Origin: Mycolicibacterium sediminis
Lineage (GTDB): Bacteria; Actinomycetota; Actinomycetes; Mycobacteriales; Mycobacteriaceae
Direction of reading: 5' to 3'
DNA: 64,000 bases
Assembly: GCF_010731735.1 (NCBI RefSeq)
Contig: NZ_AP022588.1
Span: 4,402,001-4,466,000, forward strand
The notes beneath the pieces are model-generated. The model saw nothing but the letters and a program-made list of their open reading frames with translations. It did not search any database and was not told the origin of the DNA. How positions within the stretch are numbered: position 1 is the first letter of the stretch; each line of letters starts with the position of its first letter. Of this stretch, positions 41,210-51,527 are shown piece by piece. Both the position numbers and the translations under genes were made by a program.

Positions 41210-42478
41210 TCAGTGCGCCGCGCCGTTGGCCGAGTGGCCGGTGTAGTCGACCTGCCAGTGCTTGATGCCGTTGAGCCAGCCCGACCGCAGCCGCTCGGGT
41301 TCGGCCAGTGAGGTGATGTCCGGCATCGCGTCGGCGATGGCGTTGAACATCAGGTCGATCGTCATCCGCGCCAGGTTGGTGCCGATGCAGTAGTGGGCAC
41401 CGGTGCCGCCGAAGCCGACGTGCGGGTTGGGGTCCCGCAGGATGTCGAAGGTGAACGGGTCGTCGAAGACGTCCTCGTCGAAGTTCGCGGAGCGGTACAT
41501 CATCACCACCCGCTGGCCCTTCTTGATCTGGACGCCCGCGAGTTCGGTGTCCTCCAGGGCGGTGCGCTGGAAGGACGTGACGGGCGTGGCCCACCGGACG
41601 ATCTCGTCGGCGGTCGTGCCGGGGCGCTCGCGCTTGAACAGTTCCCACTGGTCGGGGAAGTCGGTGAACGCCATCATCCCCTGGGTGATGGAGTTGCGGG
41701 TGGTCTCGTTGCCGGCGACCGCGAGCAGGATGACGAAGAAGCCGAGTTCGTCGTCGCTGAGCTTGTGGCCCTCGACGTCGGCCTGCACCAGCTTGGTCAC
41801 CAGGTCGTCGCCCGGAGTGTTCGCGCGCTCGGCGGCCAACTGCATGCCGTAGGTGATCAGCTCGACCGATGCGCTGATCGCATCGTTGCCGGCGAACTCC
41901 GGATCCATGTCGCCCACCATCTGATTGGACCAGTGGAAGAGCTTCATCCGGTCCTCCTGCGGCACGCCCATCAGGCCGGCGATGGCCTGCAGCGGCAGTT
42001 CGCAGGACACCTGCTCGACGAAGTCGCCCGTGCCCTCGGCGGCGGCCTCGTCGGCGATCGCCCGGGCCCGCTCGGCCAGGTCGGCACGCAACTGCTCGAC
42101 CGCGCGCGGAGTGAAGGCGCGCGAGACGATCTTGCGCAGATGGGTGTGGTGCGGTGCGTCCATGTTGAGCAGGACGAACTTGCCCGTCTCGATCTGCGAG
42201 TCGACCGTGCCGTCCTTGTACCGCGGCAGCGCGGTCTTCTGCAGGCTCGAGAAGACGTCGCTCCGTCGGGAGACCTCCTTGACGTCCTTGTGCTTGGTCA
42301 CCACCCAGTACCCGCCGTCACCGAACCCGCCGACGCCATTCGGTTGGTCGTTCCACCAGATGGGGGCGACCTTGCGCATCTCGGCCAGCTCGTCGACGGG
42401 CAGCCGCGTCGCGTAGATGTCCGGGTCGGTGAAGTCGAAACCGGCGGGAAGGTTGGGGCTCGTCGCACTGCTCGGCAT
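41210..42478 (-). CDS. cyp125: Cytochrome P450 of the CYP125 family
   Basis: 422 residues. From SPNLPAGFDFTDPDIYA to NGIKHWQVDYTGHS it matches recalled M. tuberculosis CYP125A1 (Rv3545c) almost throughout. Haem loop FGGTGAHYCIG (Cys364), I-helix AGNETT (255-260) and ExxR (E292/R295) are intact. CYP125 oxidises C26/C27 of cholesterol and cholestenone to start side-chain degradation. It lacks the N-terminal extension of the M. tuberculosis enzyme. Fast growers can carry more than one CYP125, and this lone copy has no KstR-type box within 230 bp upstream, so it may be a secondary paralogue with separate control. Confidence 0.93.
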   Translation of the reverse strand: MPSSATSPNLPAGFDFTDPDIYATRLPVDELAEMRKVAPIWWNDQPNGVGGFGDGGYWVVTKHKDVKEVSRRSDVFSSLQKTALPRYKDGTVDSQIETGKFVLLNMDAPHHTHLRKIVSRAFTPRAVEQLRADLAERARAIADEAAAEGTGDFVEQVSCELPLQAIAGLMGVPQEDRMKLFHWSNQMVGDMDPEFAGNDAISASVELITYGMQLAAERANTPGDDLVTKLVQADVEGHKLSDDELGFFVILLAVAGNETTRNSITQGMMAFTDFPDQWELFKRERPGTTADEIVRWATPVTSFQRTALEDTELAGVQIKKGQRVVMMYRSANFDEDVFDDPFTFDILRDPNPHVGFGGTGAHYCIGTNLARMTIDLMFNAIADAMPDITSLAEPERLRSGWLNGIKHWQVDYTGHSANGAAH

Positions 42479-42704
42479 TCGAAACGCTCCTCACACGAGG
42501 TGGTCTAGTGGCGTATGGCATTGCTACACCACAGATCGCAGGCACCGCGGCGGGTTGGTGAAACTTCCGAGTGACACGTGTTCTCGTTCCGTGCACGCCG
42601 GGCTCGGCGTGAAGGCCATGTAACGAAACCGGGCCGGATTCGGAACACTCCAAGCAAGCACCGTTATCATTCGACCCATCCGCACCACCTTCCGAGAGGC
42701 CACC
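42479..42704. other. Divergent intergenic region, CYP125 / proline-rich protein
   Basis: 226 bp. A TATCAT (42665-42670) is a possible -10 for the exported protein. I found no AAC..GTT dyad that would fit KstR and no hairpin. Confidence 0.45.
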
Positions 42705-43382
42705 GTGATGGTTGACGACACACGCAGGTTTCTGACCGCCGCACTGTGCGGCGCGTCCGGGCTGATCGCTGCGGTCTGCGTGGCCGCTCCCGCGTCGGCG
42801 AACCCCGTCGTGCCGGACCCGCCGCCACCGCCGGTCGTGGGCTCCGCGATCGTGTCGCCCACTGCGCCCGTCCAGAACGTTCAGCCCGCCCAGCCAGGCC
42901 GGGCGCCGGTCGCCGTCGTCACCGGACCCGTCAGGGCCGTCACGATGCCCCTCGAGACCGCAGCGGCACCCGGTCAGGCGGCCCCGGCGGCCGCACCCGA
43001 CCCGACCGCCGCCCCGGTCGAGGGCACCCCGCACCTCGCCAGCCCGGACGCGCTGCCGCCGGGCGCCACGCTCGACGAAGCCACGCAGGGCGCCGAGGGG
43101 CCCAACGTCAGCTACCTGAAGGACCTGTGGCAGGCCGTCCAGAACCACGAGATCAGCGGCAAGGAGGCCCTCATCATGGGCCTCGCGCAGCGCGGCATGA
43201 ACACTCCGTACCCAACGCAGGCCGCAGGCCCCAACGTTCCGCTCACCCCGGGCAACGCACCTCAGCTCGCCGGTCCGCCGGCACCGGCCGCCCCGCCGGC
43301 GCCAGGCGCACCGGTGCCGCCCCCGGCGCCCGTGCTACCGGACGCGCCGGCCGCGCCGGTTCCCGCGCCGCCCCTGCCGTAG
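42705..43382 (+). CDS. Exported proline/alanine-rich protein
   Basis: 225 residues from GTG 42705 or ATG 42708. A signal peptide ends with APASANP (about residues 27-33). The mature protein is low-complexity Pro/Ala/Val with two long Pro-rich blocks (35-110 and 165-225) around a short structured helix (PNVSYLKDLWQAVQNHEISG, about 132-152). That helix resembles the conserved segment of other mycobacterial Pro-rich secreted proteins. It is probably a cell-wall protein; no enzymatic motif is seen. It ends 11 bp from the convergent molybdopterin gene. Confidence 0.8.
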   Translation: MMVDDTRRFLTAALCGASGLIAAVCVAAPASANPVVPDPPPPPVVGSAIVSPTAPVQNVQPAQPGRAPVAVVTGPVRAVTMPLETAAAPGQAAPAAAPDPTAAPVEGTPHLASPDALPPGATLDEATQGAEGPNVSYLKDLWQAVQNHEISGKEALIMGLAQRGMNTPYPTQAAGPNVPLTPGNAPQLAGPPAPAAPPAPGAPVPPPAPVLPDAPAAPVPAPPLP

Positions 43383-43393
43383 CCGGTCGGCGG

Positions 43394-45636
<2,243 letters not shown>

Positions 45637-45640
<4 letters not shown>

Positions 45641-46218
45641 GGCGAGGTTCTCCCGTGGTCGTCGTCGAGGCTGATGGCTGCTGCGACGATCGCCCGCAAC
45701 TGACGGTGGACGAGGTCGAGCGGCCTGACGTCGCGCGCCGTCCGCGCGACGACGAGGGCTCCCTCGATGGACGCCATCGCCAGCATCGCGATCTCCTCCG
45801 CGCGCTCCGCGGGGACGCCGTCGGTCTTTAGTCGCTGCTCGATCAGGGCGGTCCAGCGGGCGAACGCCGCCGCCGCCCGGTCGAGCACCGGCTGGTTGTC
45901 CGCCTCGACCGCGACCGCCACCACCGGGCAGCCGGCGCGATAGTCGGTCTTGAGGAGTTGGCTGCGAAAGCCCTCGAAGACGACGTCGACGGCGCCAAGG
46001 CTGTCGGTTGCCGTCGCCATCCTGTCGGCCGTGAAGTCTGCCGCGTAATCGACTGCCTCGCAGAGTAATTGCGTGCGTCCACCCGGGAAGTAGTGATACG
46101 CCGACCCGCGTGGGGCGCCACTGTGCTCGAGGACGTCGGAGATCGCCGTCGAGTGCGCTCCTCGTTCGCGGATCAGCAGAGCGGTCGAGATGACCATGCG
46201 TTCCCGTGGGGTGACCAC
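45637..46218 (-). CDS. TetR family regulator, coupled to the molybdopterin oxidoreductase
   Basis: 193 residues from GTG 46218, preceded by a strong AAGGAGG. The upstream in-frame start (46281) lacks such a site. The HTH is TAISDVLEHSGAPRGSAYHYF (about 21-41). It overlaps the next gene by ATGA. A TATGTA-8-TACATA palindrome lies 25 bp upstream of its start, the expected position for autorepression. Confidence 0.88.
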
Positions 46219-46242
46219 GTGCGACCCTCCTTCGCGAGGCGT

Positions 46243-46262
46243 TATGTAGAGCATCATACATA
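46243..46262. promoter_or_regulatory. TATGTA/TACATA palindrome, operator candidate
   Basis: TATGTA and TACATA separated by 8 bp, in an AT-rich patch that would also carry the promoter -10, 25 bp before the tetR start. It is a plausible operator for the TetR/molybdopterin operon. Confidence 0.6.
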
Positions 46263-46435
46263 GTACCTGGGCGAGCGACACCCCGATTCATCCACCGATC
46301 GGTGGACATCGCGTTCATCCGGGCGATCCACCGGTCACCGGACAGACTCCCGGCCCCCGCCGCGAAATAGTTGAGTCATCGCCGGAGCACACCGGCCACC
46401 GACACCAAATTTCCACCCAGACAGAAGGACTCGAC

Positions 46436-46681
46436 ATGACGAACCTCATCCGCCTCGCCGCACTGCCCATCCTCACCGCCGGAATCCTCGGCACCGCAGC
46501 CCTCGGCCTCGCCGGCGCCGCCAACGCCACCGCAGGCCCCGGCGGCCAGCAGCCCTCGGGCCCCGGCTACTCCTACGCGCCCCAGACCCACGCCCACCCC
46601 GCGCCGACCGCCAAGCCCGGCTGGCACGGCAACCACGGCCCCGCCTACATCGCCCACCTCACCGGCACCGACGTCCGCTGA
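46436..46681 (+). CDS. Small exported protein of unknown function
   Basis: 81 residues with an AGAAGGA ribosome-binding site. A signal peptide (about 1-31, ending GAANATA) is followed by a 50-residue mature chain rich in Pro, Gly, His and Tyr (GYSYAPQTHAHPAPTAKPGWH). Short His/Gly/Pro-rich chains like this occur as secreted wall-associated peptides, perhaps metal-binding. A strong hairpin terminator follows within 25 bp. Confidence 0.72.
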   Translation: MTNLIRLAALPILTAGILGTAALGLAGAANATAGPGGQQPSGPGYSYAPQTHAHPAPTAKPGWHGNHGPAYIAHLTGTDVR

Positions 46682-46704
46682 CGCCGGCCGCCCCTCGGAC
46701 CGGA

Positions 46705-46740
46705 GCCCCCTCCCCGAAACCATCCCCGGGGGGAGGGGGC
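46705..46740 (+). terminator. Strong hairpin terminator after the small exported protein
   Basis: A perfect 11-bp GC stem, GCCCCCTCCCC / GGGGAGGGGGC, with a 14-nt loop (46716-46729), followed by TTCGTT. It is 23 bp after the stop codon. Confidence 0.85.
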
Positions 46741-46771
46741 TTCGTTGGCGTTGAGCCCGTCGCGTTGCATC

Positions 46772-46826
46772 GAGACTGCGCCGAGGGTCGTGGTCGCGCG
46801 ACGAGCACGACCCTGGACGCAGTCTC
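46772..46826. repeat. Inverted repeat 1 of the compound repeat block
   Basis: Arms 46772-46792 and 46806-46826 pair at 19 of 21 positions (GAGACTGCG...GGTCGTG and its complement). The inner spacer GTCGCGCGACGAG is itself self-complementary (GTCGCGCGAC), extending the stem. It encodes nothing evident. Confidence 0.8.
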
Positions 46827-46842
46827 ATCGCGTGAACATCGA

Positions 46843-46932
46843 CGGCCCTACGCGAAGACGGGCGTCATGGTCGTGGAATCACCTACTGGCCGGCAGAACC
46901 ACGACCCTGAGACGCAAACCCCCGTAGGGCCG
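46843..46932. repeat. Inverted repeat 2 of the compound repeat block
   Basis: Outer arms CGGCCCTACG (46843-46852) and CGTAGGGCCG (46923-46932) pair perfectly. Inner arms GGTCGTGG (46869-46876) and CCACGACC (46899-46906) also pair perfectly, with a short GCGTC/GACGC pair between them. The 3' half repeats the CACGACCCTG..GACGC core of repeat 1. Confidence 0.78.
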
Positions 46933-46999
46933 CACCGGCCCCACCGTCGACGTCGCAGAGTCGAACCGGGCGAGTCTCACCGCGGGGGCGACCCCGTGG

Positions 47000-47893
47000 T
47001 CACGTATCGGCGAGCAACGCCAGCGATCGTTCGACGTCGCGGGGGAGCCGTCGCCGCCCCCGCCACACGCTGGGCAGCAGGCGCAGCGCCTCGGCCATCG
47101 CCCTGCGGTGCGCCTCGTCATGCGCGGCTGCCCGGGCCAGTCGACCGGCGGCGCGGACGCACTCGCCGGACGGCCGCCGGAGCCAGGTCGTCAGCACGTC
47201 GTTGCGCAGACTCCGGGCCCGCTGCGCCGCGTCGGGCGGACGGACCGAGGACGGCTGGTGGTAGGCCACCAGATCGGGGGAGAAGCACAGGTCCCATCCG
47301 GCGGCGGCGAGGTCGAGCGCGAGCAATCCCTCCTCGCCGCGGAAGTGCAGGATGCGGATGAACCCGCCGACGGCCTCGAACGCGTCCCTGCGGACGATCG
47401 ACGAACACGCGAGGAATCCGAGGATCGACGGGCCGGGCAGTGCCGGATCCTGCCCGAGCGGACTGTCGGCGAGGAGGTCGGACAACTCGTCGACGCGGCC
47501 GCTGGGCAGGACCACCGTGCGCGCCGCGAGCAGCGCCAGCGTCGGGTGCCGGGCGAAGATCTCCTCGGCGCGAGTGGTGGCGTCGGGCGCCCACCACGAG
47601 TCGTCGTCGCAGAACGCGACGTAGGGGGTGACCGCTGCCGCGACCCCGACGTTGCGTCCCACCGCTCCGAGGTTCTCGGCCAGCGGTATCACCGTGACGC
47701 GGTCGGGTGCACCAGCCGCCAGGACGCCGAGCGCGGCCACCGTGTCGTCACGAGAACCGTTGTCCACGACGATGATCGGGCACGCGGATTCCCTCAGCAG
47801 CCGCGTCACGACGGCGACCACCTCCGGCGACCGGTCGCGGCTGGCGATGACGAAGGACGTCAGGCACCCGCTGCGGTTCGCTCCGGAACCCAT
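47000..47893 (-). CDS. Family 2 glycosyltransferase
   Basis: 297 residues from ATG 47893. GT-A fold motifs: SFVIASRDRSPEVV at the N-terminus, PIIVVDNGSRDDTV (about 40-53), the DxD-type metal site VAFCDDDSWW (about 85-94), and the acceptor-region ED-type FRGEEGLLALDLAAAGW (about 172-188). It transfers a sugar from a nucleotide donor; neither donor nor acceptor can be read. It follows the nitronate-monooxygenase-like gene by 50 bp and may be co-transcribed. Confidence 0.87.
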   Translation of the reverse strand: MGSGANRSGCLTSFVIASRDRSPEVVAVVTRLLRESACPIIVVDNGSRDDTVAALGVLAAGAPDRVTVIPLAENLGAVGRNVGVAAAVTPYVAFCDDDSWWAPDATTRAEEIFARHPTLALLAARTVVLPSGRVDELSDLLADSPLGQDPALPGPSILGFLACSSIVRRDAFEAVGGFIRILHFRGEEGLLALDLAAAGWDLCFSPDLVAYHQPSSVRPPDAAQRARSLRNDVLTTWLRRPSGECVRAAGRLARAAAHDEAHRRAMAEALRLLPSVWRGRRRLPRDVERSLALLADT

Positions 47894-47943
47894 CGACGAC
47901 ACGGGTCGGCGTCTACCCACCGACGCGTCGGCCAAACAGGCGG

Positions 47944-49077
47944 CTAGACCGACGCCGCCTCGTTCAGCGCGTTGAGCGTGCCGGTGGCGTCCAGGTACTC
48001 CTGCACCCACCGCTCGATGACGACGGAGGTCTTCTCGACCTTCTCGAACTGACCCACGACCTGACCGACCGGGTTGAACGCCACGTCCACGCTCTCGTTG
48101 GGGTACTTGTTGGTGGCGGAGACCGCGATCCCCGACACCATGAACTGCAGCGGCATGCCCAGCGGCTTCGGGTTGTCCGGGTTCTCCCACGCCTCGGTCC
48201 AGTCGTTCTTCAGCATCCGGGCGGGCTTGCCGGTGAACGAGCGGCTGCGCACGGTGTCGCGGCTGCCGGCCTTGACGTAGGCGGCCTGCTGCACCGGCGT
48301 GTTCTCGGCCTCCTCGACCATCAACCACTGCGAGCCGGTCCACGCGCCCTGCGCACCGAGCGCCAGCGCGGCGGCGATCTGCTGACCACTGCCGATGCCG
48401 CCGGCGGCGAGCACGGGCACGGGGGCGACCTCCCTGACCACCTGTGGCCACAGCACGATCGAGCCGATCTCGCCGCTGTGCCCGCCGGCCTCGCCACCCT
48501 GGGCGATGATGATGTCGACGCCCGCGTCGGCGTGCTTGCGGGCCTGCGACGGCGAGCCGCACAGCGCGGCGACCTTGCGGCCCTCGGCGTGGATGTGCTC
48601 GATCATGTCCCGCGGCGGAGTGCCGAGCGCGTTGGCGATCAGCGTCATCTTCGGATGCTTGAGCGCGACCTCGACCTGGGGTGTCGCGGTCGCCTCGGTC
48701 CACCCGAGCAGTTGCAGCGTGCTCTCGTTGTCCTCGTCGGTGAGCGGGACGCCGTGGTCGGTCAGGATCTTCTTCGCGAAGTCGATGTGCTCCTGCGGCA
48801 CCATGTCGACGAGCATCTTCGCCAACTCGTCGGCGGACAGGTTCGAGTCCATGCCCTCGTACTTGTTCGGGATGACGATGTCGACGCCGTAGGTGTGGTC
48901 GCCGATGTGCTCGTCGATCCAGTTGAGTTCGATCTCGAGCTGCTCGGGGGTGAAGCCGACCGCTCCGAGCACCCCGAAACCGCCCGCCTTGCTGACGGCG
49001 ACCACCACGTCGCGGCAGTGGGTGAAGGCGAAGATCGGGAACTCGATGCCGAGTTGATCGCAGAGAGGGGTGTGCAT
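47944..49077 (-). CDS. Nitronate-monooxygenase-like FMN oxidoreductase with a KstR box
   Basis: 377 residues with AAGGAG 5 bp before ATG. The 2-nitropropane-dioxygenase/NMO signatures are PIFAFTHCRDVVVAVSKAGG at the N-terminus, IIAQGGEAGGHSGEIGSI (about 195-212) and VLAAGGIGSGQQIAAALALGAQGAWTGS. The sequence resembles mycobacterial Rv1894c-type proteins (recalled). In steroid degradation related enzymes act on CoA intermediates rather than nitronates. A KstR-type box sits 41 bp upstream. It is divergent from the gene at 49274. Confidence 0.9.
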   Translation of the reverse strand: MHTPLCDQLGIEFPIFAFTHCRDVVVAVSKAGGFGVLGAVGFTPEQLEIELNWIDEHIGDHTYGVDIVIPNKYEGMDSNLSADELAKMLVDMVPQEHIDFAKKILTDHGVPLTDEDNESTLQLLGWTEATATPQVEVALKHPKMTLIANALGTPPRDMIEHIHAEGRKVAALCGSPSQARKHADAGVDIIIAQGGEAGGHSGEIGSIVLWPQVVREVAPVPVLAAGGIGSGQQIAAALALGAQGAWTGSQWLMVEEAENTPVQQAAYVKAGSRDTVRSRSFTGKPARMLKNDWTEAWENPDNPKPLGMPLQFMVSGIAVSATNKYPNESVDVAFNPVGQVVGQFEKVEKTSVVIERWVQEYLDATGTLNALNEAASV

Positions 49078-49117
49078 GCCAGCTCCTTGAGGGGGCGTGA
49101 GCGGAGTGGAACCGAAT

Positions 49118-49131
49118 TGGAACGTGTTCTA
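49118..49131. promoter_or_regulatory. KstR-type operator between two divergent genes
   Basis: TGGAACGTGTTCTA fits TNNAACNNGTTNNA. It lies 41 bp upstream of the NMO-like ATG (minus strand) and 142 bp upstream of the plus-strand start at 49274, so it may control either gene or both. Confidence 0.72.
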
Positions 49132-49273
49132 GTTTAGTACCCGTCCGGGCACCGATTGGTCAATGGCCCGTTCGAAAGGGGCCGAACGTGCCTCGACACC
49201 GGCGGAGAATGCCCTTACCGTCGTCGAGGACCGTGTTCGCAGAGGCGATCGTGTCGTCGAAGGGCAGCAGACC

Positions 49274-49918
49274 GTGACGCACTGGCTGAACCACTCGCTC
49301 GTCCTCGCCTCGGACTACCGCATCCCCGAACCCGAGAAGGTCCTGCCGCTGCTCGAACGGCGCCAGGCTGCGCTCGCCGACATGGGCGCCCACCACGTCC
49401 TCGTCTACACGTCGACGACGGATCCGGGCCGGGTGATGGTAGTGATCGCCATCCACACCCGGGAAACGGTCGTCGAACTGCTCCGATCGCGGGTGTTCTT
49501 CGACTGGTTCGACGCGGTCGGCGTCGACGACATCCCCGCGGTGTTCGCCGGTGAACTGCTGCAGCGCCTCGACCTGACGGGGGAGACCCACCCGTCGGCG
49601 CCCGAGGTGCTCGTCGCCGTGGTGACCCCCGTGGAGGACGTCCCCAACCTGATCGCCCACGTGCAGGAGACGCTGCCGGACCTCCGCGCGTCGGGCATCC
49701 GCAAGATGTCGATCTTCAGCGCCTTCGACGACCCCCGCGAGGTGATGATGCTCTTCCAGATCGACGAGGAGGGACATGCGCGGCACTGGCTGCGCGACTC
49801 GGATCTGTCGTCGGAGTGGCTGGGCCGCGCCGGGATCGGCGCCTACCCACCGGTGTTCGTCGGCCGGTTGCGTCGGATGCTGCGGATCGAGGAGTCCGAC
49901 GCCACGGGCGCCCACTGA
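49274..49918 (+). CDS. Mycobacterial protein of unknown function, duplicated small alpha/beta domain
   Basis: 214 residues from GTG 49274. The in-frame ATG at 49163 would add a basic, low-complexity N-terminus and has no good ribosome-binding site. There are two similar halves: VLVYTSTTDPGRVMVVIAIH...LLRSRVFFDWFDAVGV and MSIFSAFDDPREVMMLFQID...WLRDSDLSSEWLGRAGI. This looks like a tandem dimeric alpha/beta-barrel (ABM-like) protein. The TGA overlaps the ATG of the Bfd paralogue (TGATG). It lies behind a KstR-type box. I do not recognise a defined function. Confidence 0.75.
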   Translation: MTHWLNHSLVLASDYRIPEPEKVLPLLERRQAALADMGAHHVLVYTSTTDPGRVMVVIAIHTRETVVELLRSRVFFDWFDAVGVDDIPAVFAGELLQRLDLTGETHPSAPEVLVAVVTPVEDVPNLIAHVQETLPDLRASGIRKMSIFSAFDDPREVMMLFQIDEEGHARHWLRDSDLSSEWLGRAGIGAYPPVFVGRLRRMLRIEESDATGAH

Positions 49919-50121
49919 TGTTCGTCTGCCTGTGCGTCGGCGTCACCAGTCAGACGGTGGCTGCGGTCGTCGCCGCGGGTGCGAGGACCACCAACGAGGT
50001 GGCGGCCGCCTGCGGCGCGGGCTCGGAGTGCGGACGCTGCCGACGGACGGTGCGGTCGATCATCGACGCGCACTTCGGGCAGCCACGATCCTCGACAGGC
50101 GCCCGGGATTCGGATCGCTGA
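49918..50121 (+). CDS. Second Bfd-like [2Fe-2S] ferredoxin
   Basis: 67 residues. It repeats the Bfd motif pattern (VCLC...ACGAGSECGRCRRT) and is close to bfd at 19535 through its first 50 residues, but has a longer basic tail (PRSSTGARDSDR). It is translationally coupled to the unknown gene upstream, not to a bacterioferritin. It may donate electrons to that protein or another partner, or serve as a second bacterioferritin reductase partner. Its last 62 bp overlap the convergent HAD gene. Confidence 0.9.
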   Translation: MFVCLCVGVTSQTVAAVVAAGARTTNEVAAACGAGSECGRCRRTVRSIIDAHFGQPRSSTGARDSDR

Positions 50122-50944
50122 GCCGCAACACCGGCCAGCCCCGACGCGCCGCCTCGGCCGCGAGGCCGGACCGGGGGTTCACCGGCCGCGGCATGCCGAC
50201 CGCCTGCATCAACGGGATGTCCTCGTCCCCGTCGGCATAGAAGTAGCTGCGGTCCAGCGCGACGCCGTGTGCGGCGCTGAACCGACTCACCGCCTCCGCC
50301 TTCCGCGGGCCCCACACGATCGGGGCGGCGATGCCTCCGGTCAGGCGCCCGCGATCGTCCACCTCGAAGTGGTTGCAGATGACGGTGTCGACGCCGAGGA
50401 ACCGCGCCACCGGTTCGGCGTGGATCGTCAGCGCCGACGAACTGAGCGCCACGGTGTGGCCGCGGTCCTGATGCGCGGCGACGATGCGACCCATCACCTC
50501 GAAGATCCTGGTCTCGATGTGCTCGCGGAAGAGGTATTCGCCCAGGTCGTCGAGATCGGCGAGCGAGTCGCCCGTCAGATAGCCGGCGGCCTTCACGATG
50601 AGACGCTCGAACTCCATCCGGCCGAGCCGGTAGCGCAGGGCTGCCTCGATCACCCCGAGGACCTCACCGGCGCGGGCCTGACGCCGTCGGATGCGATGGC
50701 CGGCGTGGGCGGTGGCGGTGAAGCCGGACACCAGGGTGCCGTCGAGATCGAAGAAGGCGCCGATCGACGCGTCGGCCGGGCTCGCCGCGATCGCCGAGAG
50801 CTGTGCCTCGGGCGTGGTCTGGCCGAGGCGGTTCGCGGTCACGACGTCGTGGAACGGGTCGGCCGTGCCGGTGTGCGTCTCATCCCTCCCATTTGAGCAT
50901 CGCGGGCCGACGTGGGGTGCCGCGAGCAGGTAGCCGATACCCAC
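50060..50944 (-). CDS. HAD-superfamily (subfamily IB, SerB-like) phosphatase
   Basis: About 294 residues from GTG 50944; no good ribosome-binding site is visible and GTG 50842 is a shorter alternative. HAD motif I is GAFFDLDGTLVSG, motif II SSSALTIHAEP, motif III lysine GPRKAEAV and motif IV YADGDEDIPLM. It is a phosphatase of the subfamily containing phosphoserine phosphatases and the HAD modules of acyltransferases. The C-terminal 20 residues are encoded on the strand opposite the Bfd-like gene. Confidence 0.83.
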   Translation of the reverse strand: MGIGYLLAAPHVGPRCSNGRDETHTGTADPFHDVVTANRLGQTTPEAQLSAIAASPADASIGAFFDLDGTLVSGFTATAHAGHRIRRRQARAGEVLGVIEAALRYRLGRMEFERLIVKAAGYLTGDSLADLDDLGEYLFREHIETRIFEVMGRIVAAHQDRGHTVALSSSALTIHAEPVARFLGVDTVICNHFEVDDRGRLTGGIAAPIVWGPRKAEAVSRFSAAHGVALDRSYFYADGDEDIPLMQAVGMPRPVNPRSGLAAEAARRGWPVLRLSDPNPGRLSRIVAARSARR

Positions 50945-51074
50945 GGTGCTGTGGTCATCGGCTAGGTTCGACCTCGACGGTTTCGTTCTCGCCTGGTTCA
51001 GTCGGCAGCCTCGCGAGCATGGACATGGCGCCGATTCGCAGCCAGCGATAGCGGCCGAACAGGGAAGATGGGCC

Positions 51075-51467
51075 TTGGACGAACATCGCGAAGCATCAGC
51101 CGCCAACGCGGCCTCGTCGTCGTCATCGGCGTGCGAGGTCAGCGAGCGGCAGATCGGGGAGGTCGCCGTGGTGGCGCCGTCCGGAGTGGTCGACATGCTG
51201 ACCGCGCCGCAGCTGGAGGAGGCGATCCGCACCGCGATGGGCAAGAAGCCCAGTGGACTGGTCGTCGACCTCACCGCGGTCGAGTTCCTGGCCTCGGCGG
51301 GCATGGGCGTCATCGTCGCCGCGCACGAGGAGAAGGACGACTCGACCACCTTCTTCCTGGTGGCCGAGGGACCCGCCACCAGCCGTCCGCTCAAACTGGT
51401 CGGCATCGCCGACATCGTCCCCCTGTACGCCACCCTCGACGAGGCCCTGGCCGCGCTGAACTCCTGA
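51075..51467 (+). CDS. STAS-domain anti-sigma factor antagonist
   Basis: 130 residues from TTG 51075 (AGGGA upstream). The N-terminus is low-complexity (AANAASSSSSACEVSERQ). The STAS domain begins at ERQIGEVAVVAPSGVVDML and contains the conserved phosphorylation Ser in EFLASAGMGVI (Ser74). Such proteins bind anti-sigma HATPase kinases unless phosphorylated. It precedes a HATPase gene by 60 bp, which is the canonical partner-switch arrangement. Confidence 0.85.
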   Translation: MDEHREASAANAASSSSSACEVSERQIGEVAVVAPSGVVDMLTAPQLEEAIRTAMGKKPSGLVVDLTAVEFLASAGMGVIVAAHEEKDDSTTFFLVAEGPATSRPLKLVGIADIVPLYATLDEALAALNS

Positions 51468-51527
51468 GACCAACTCGAGACGCGGTCGCGCTTATCGGGG
51501 GGATCGACCGGGTAACCGTCGCCTGCG

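Larger units (their letters stand above)
46682..46999. other. Intergenic region with terminator and compound inverted repeats
   Basis: 318 bp with no credible gene. It holds the terminator of the small protein, then two adjacent inverted-repeat elements (46772-46826 and 46843-46932) that share a CACGACCCTG..GACGC core. Confidence 0.75.

Noticed and set aside
42642..42666. GGAACA...CGTTA as a SigH/SigE-type promoter before the proline-rich protein
   Set aside because: The spacer (14-16 bp) is shorter than the usual 16-20 and the hexamers are common in GC-rich DNA. Left as a weak possibility only.
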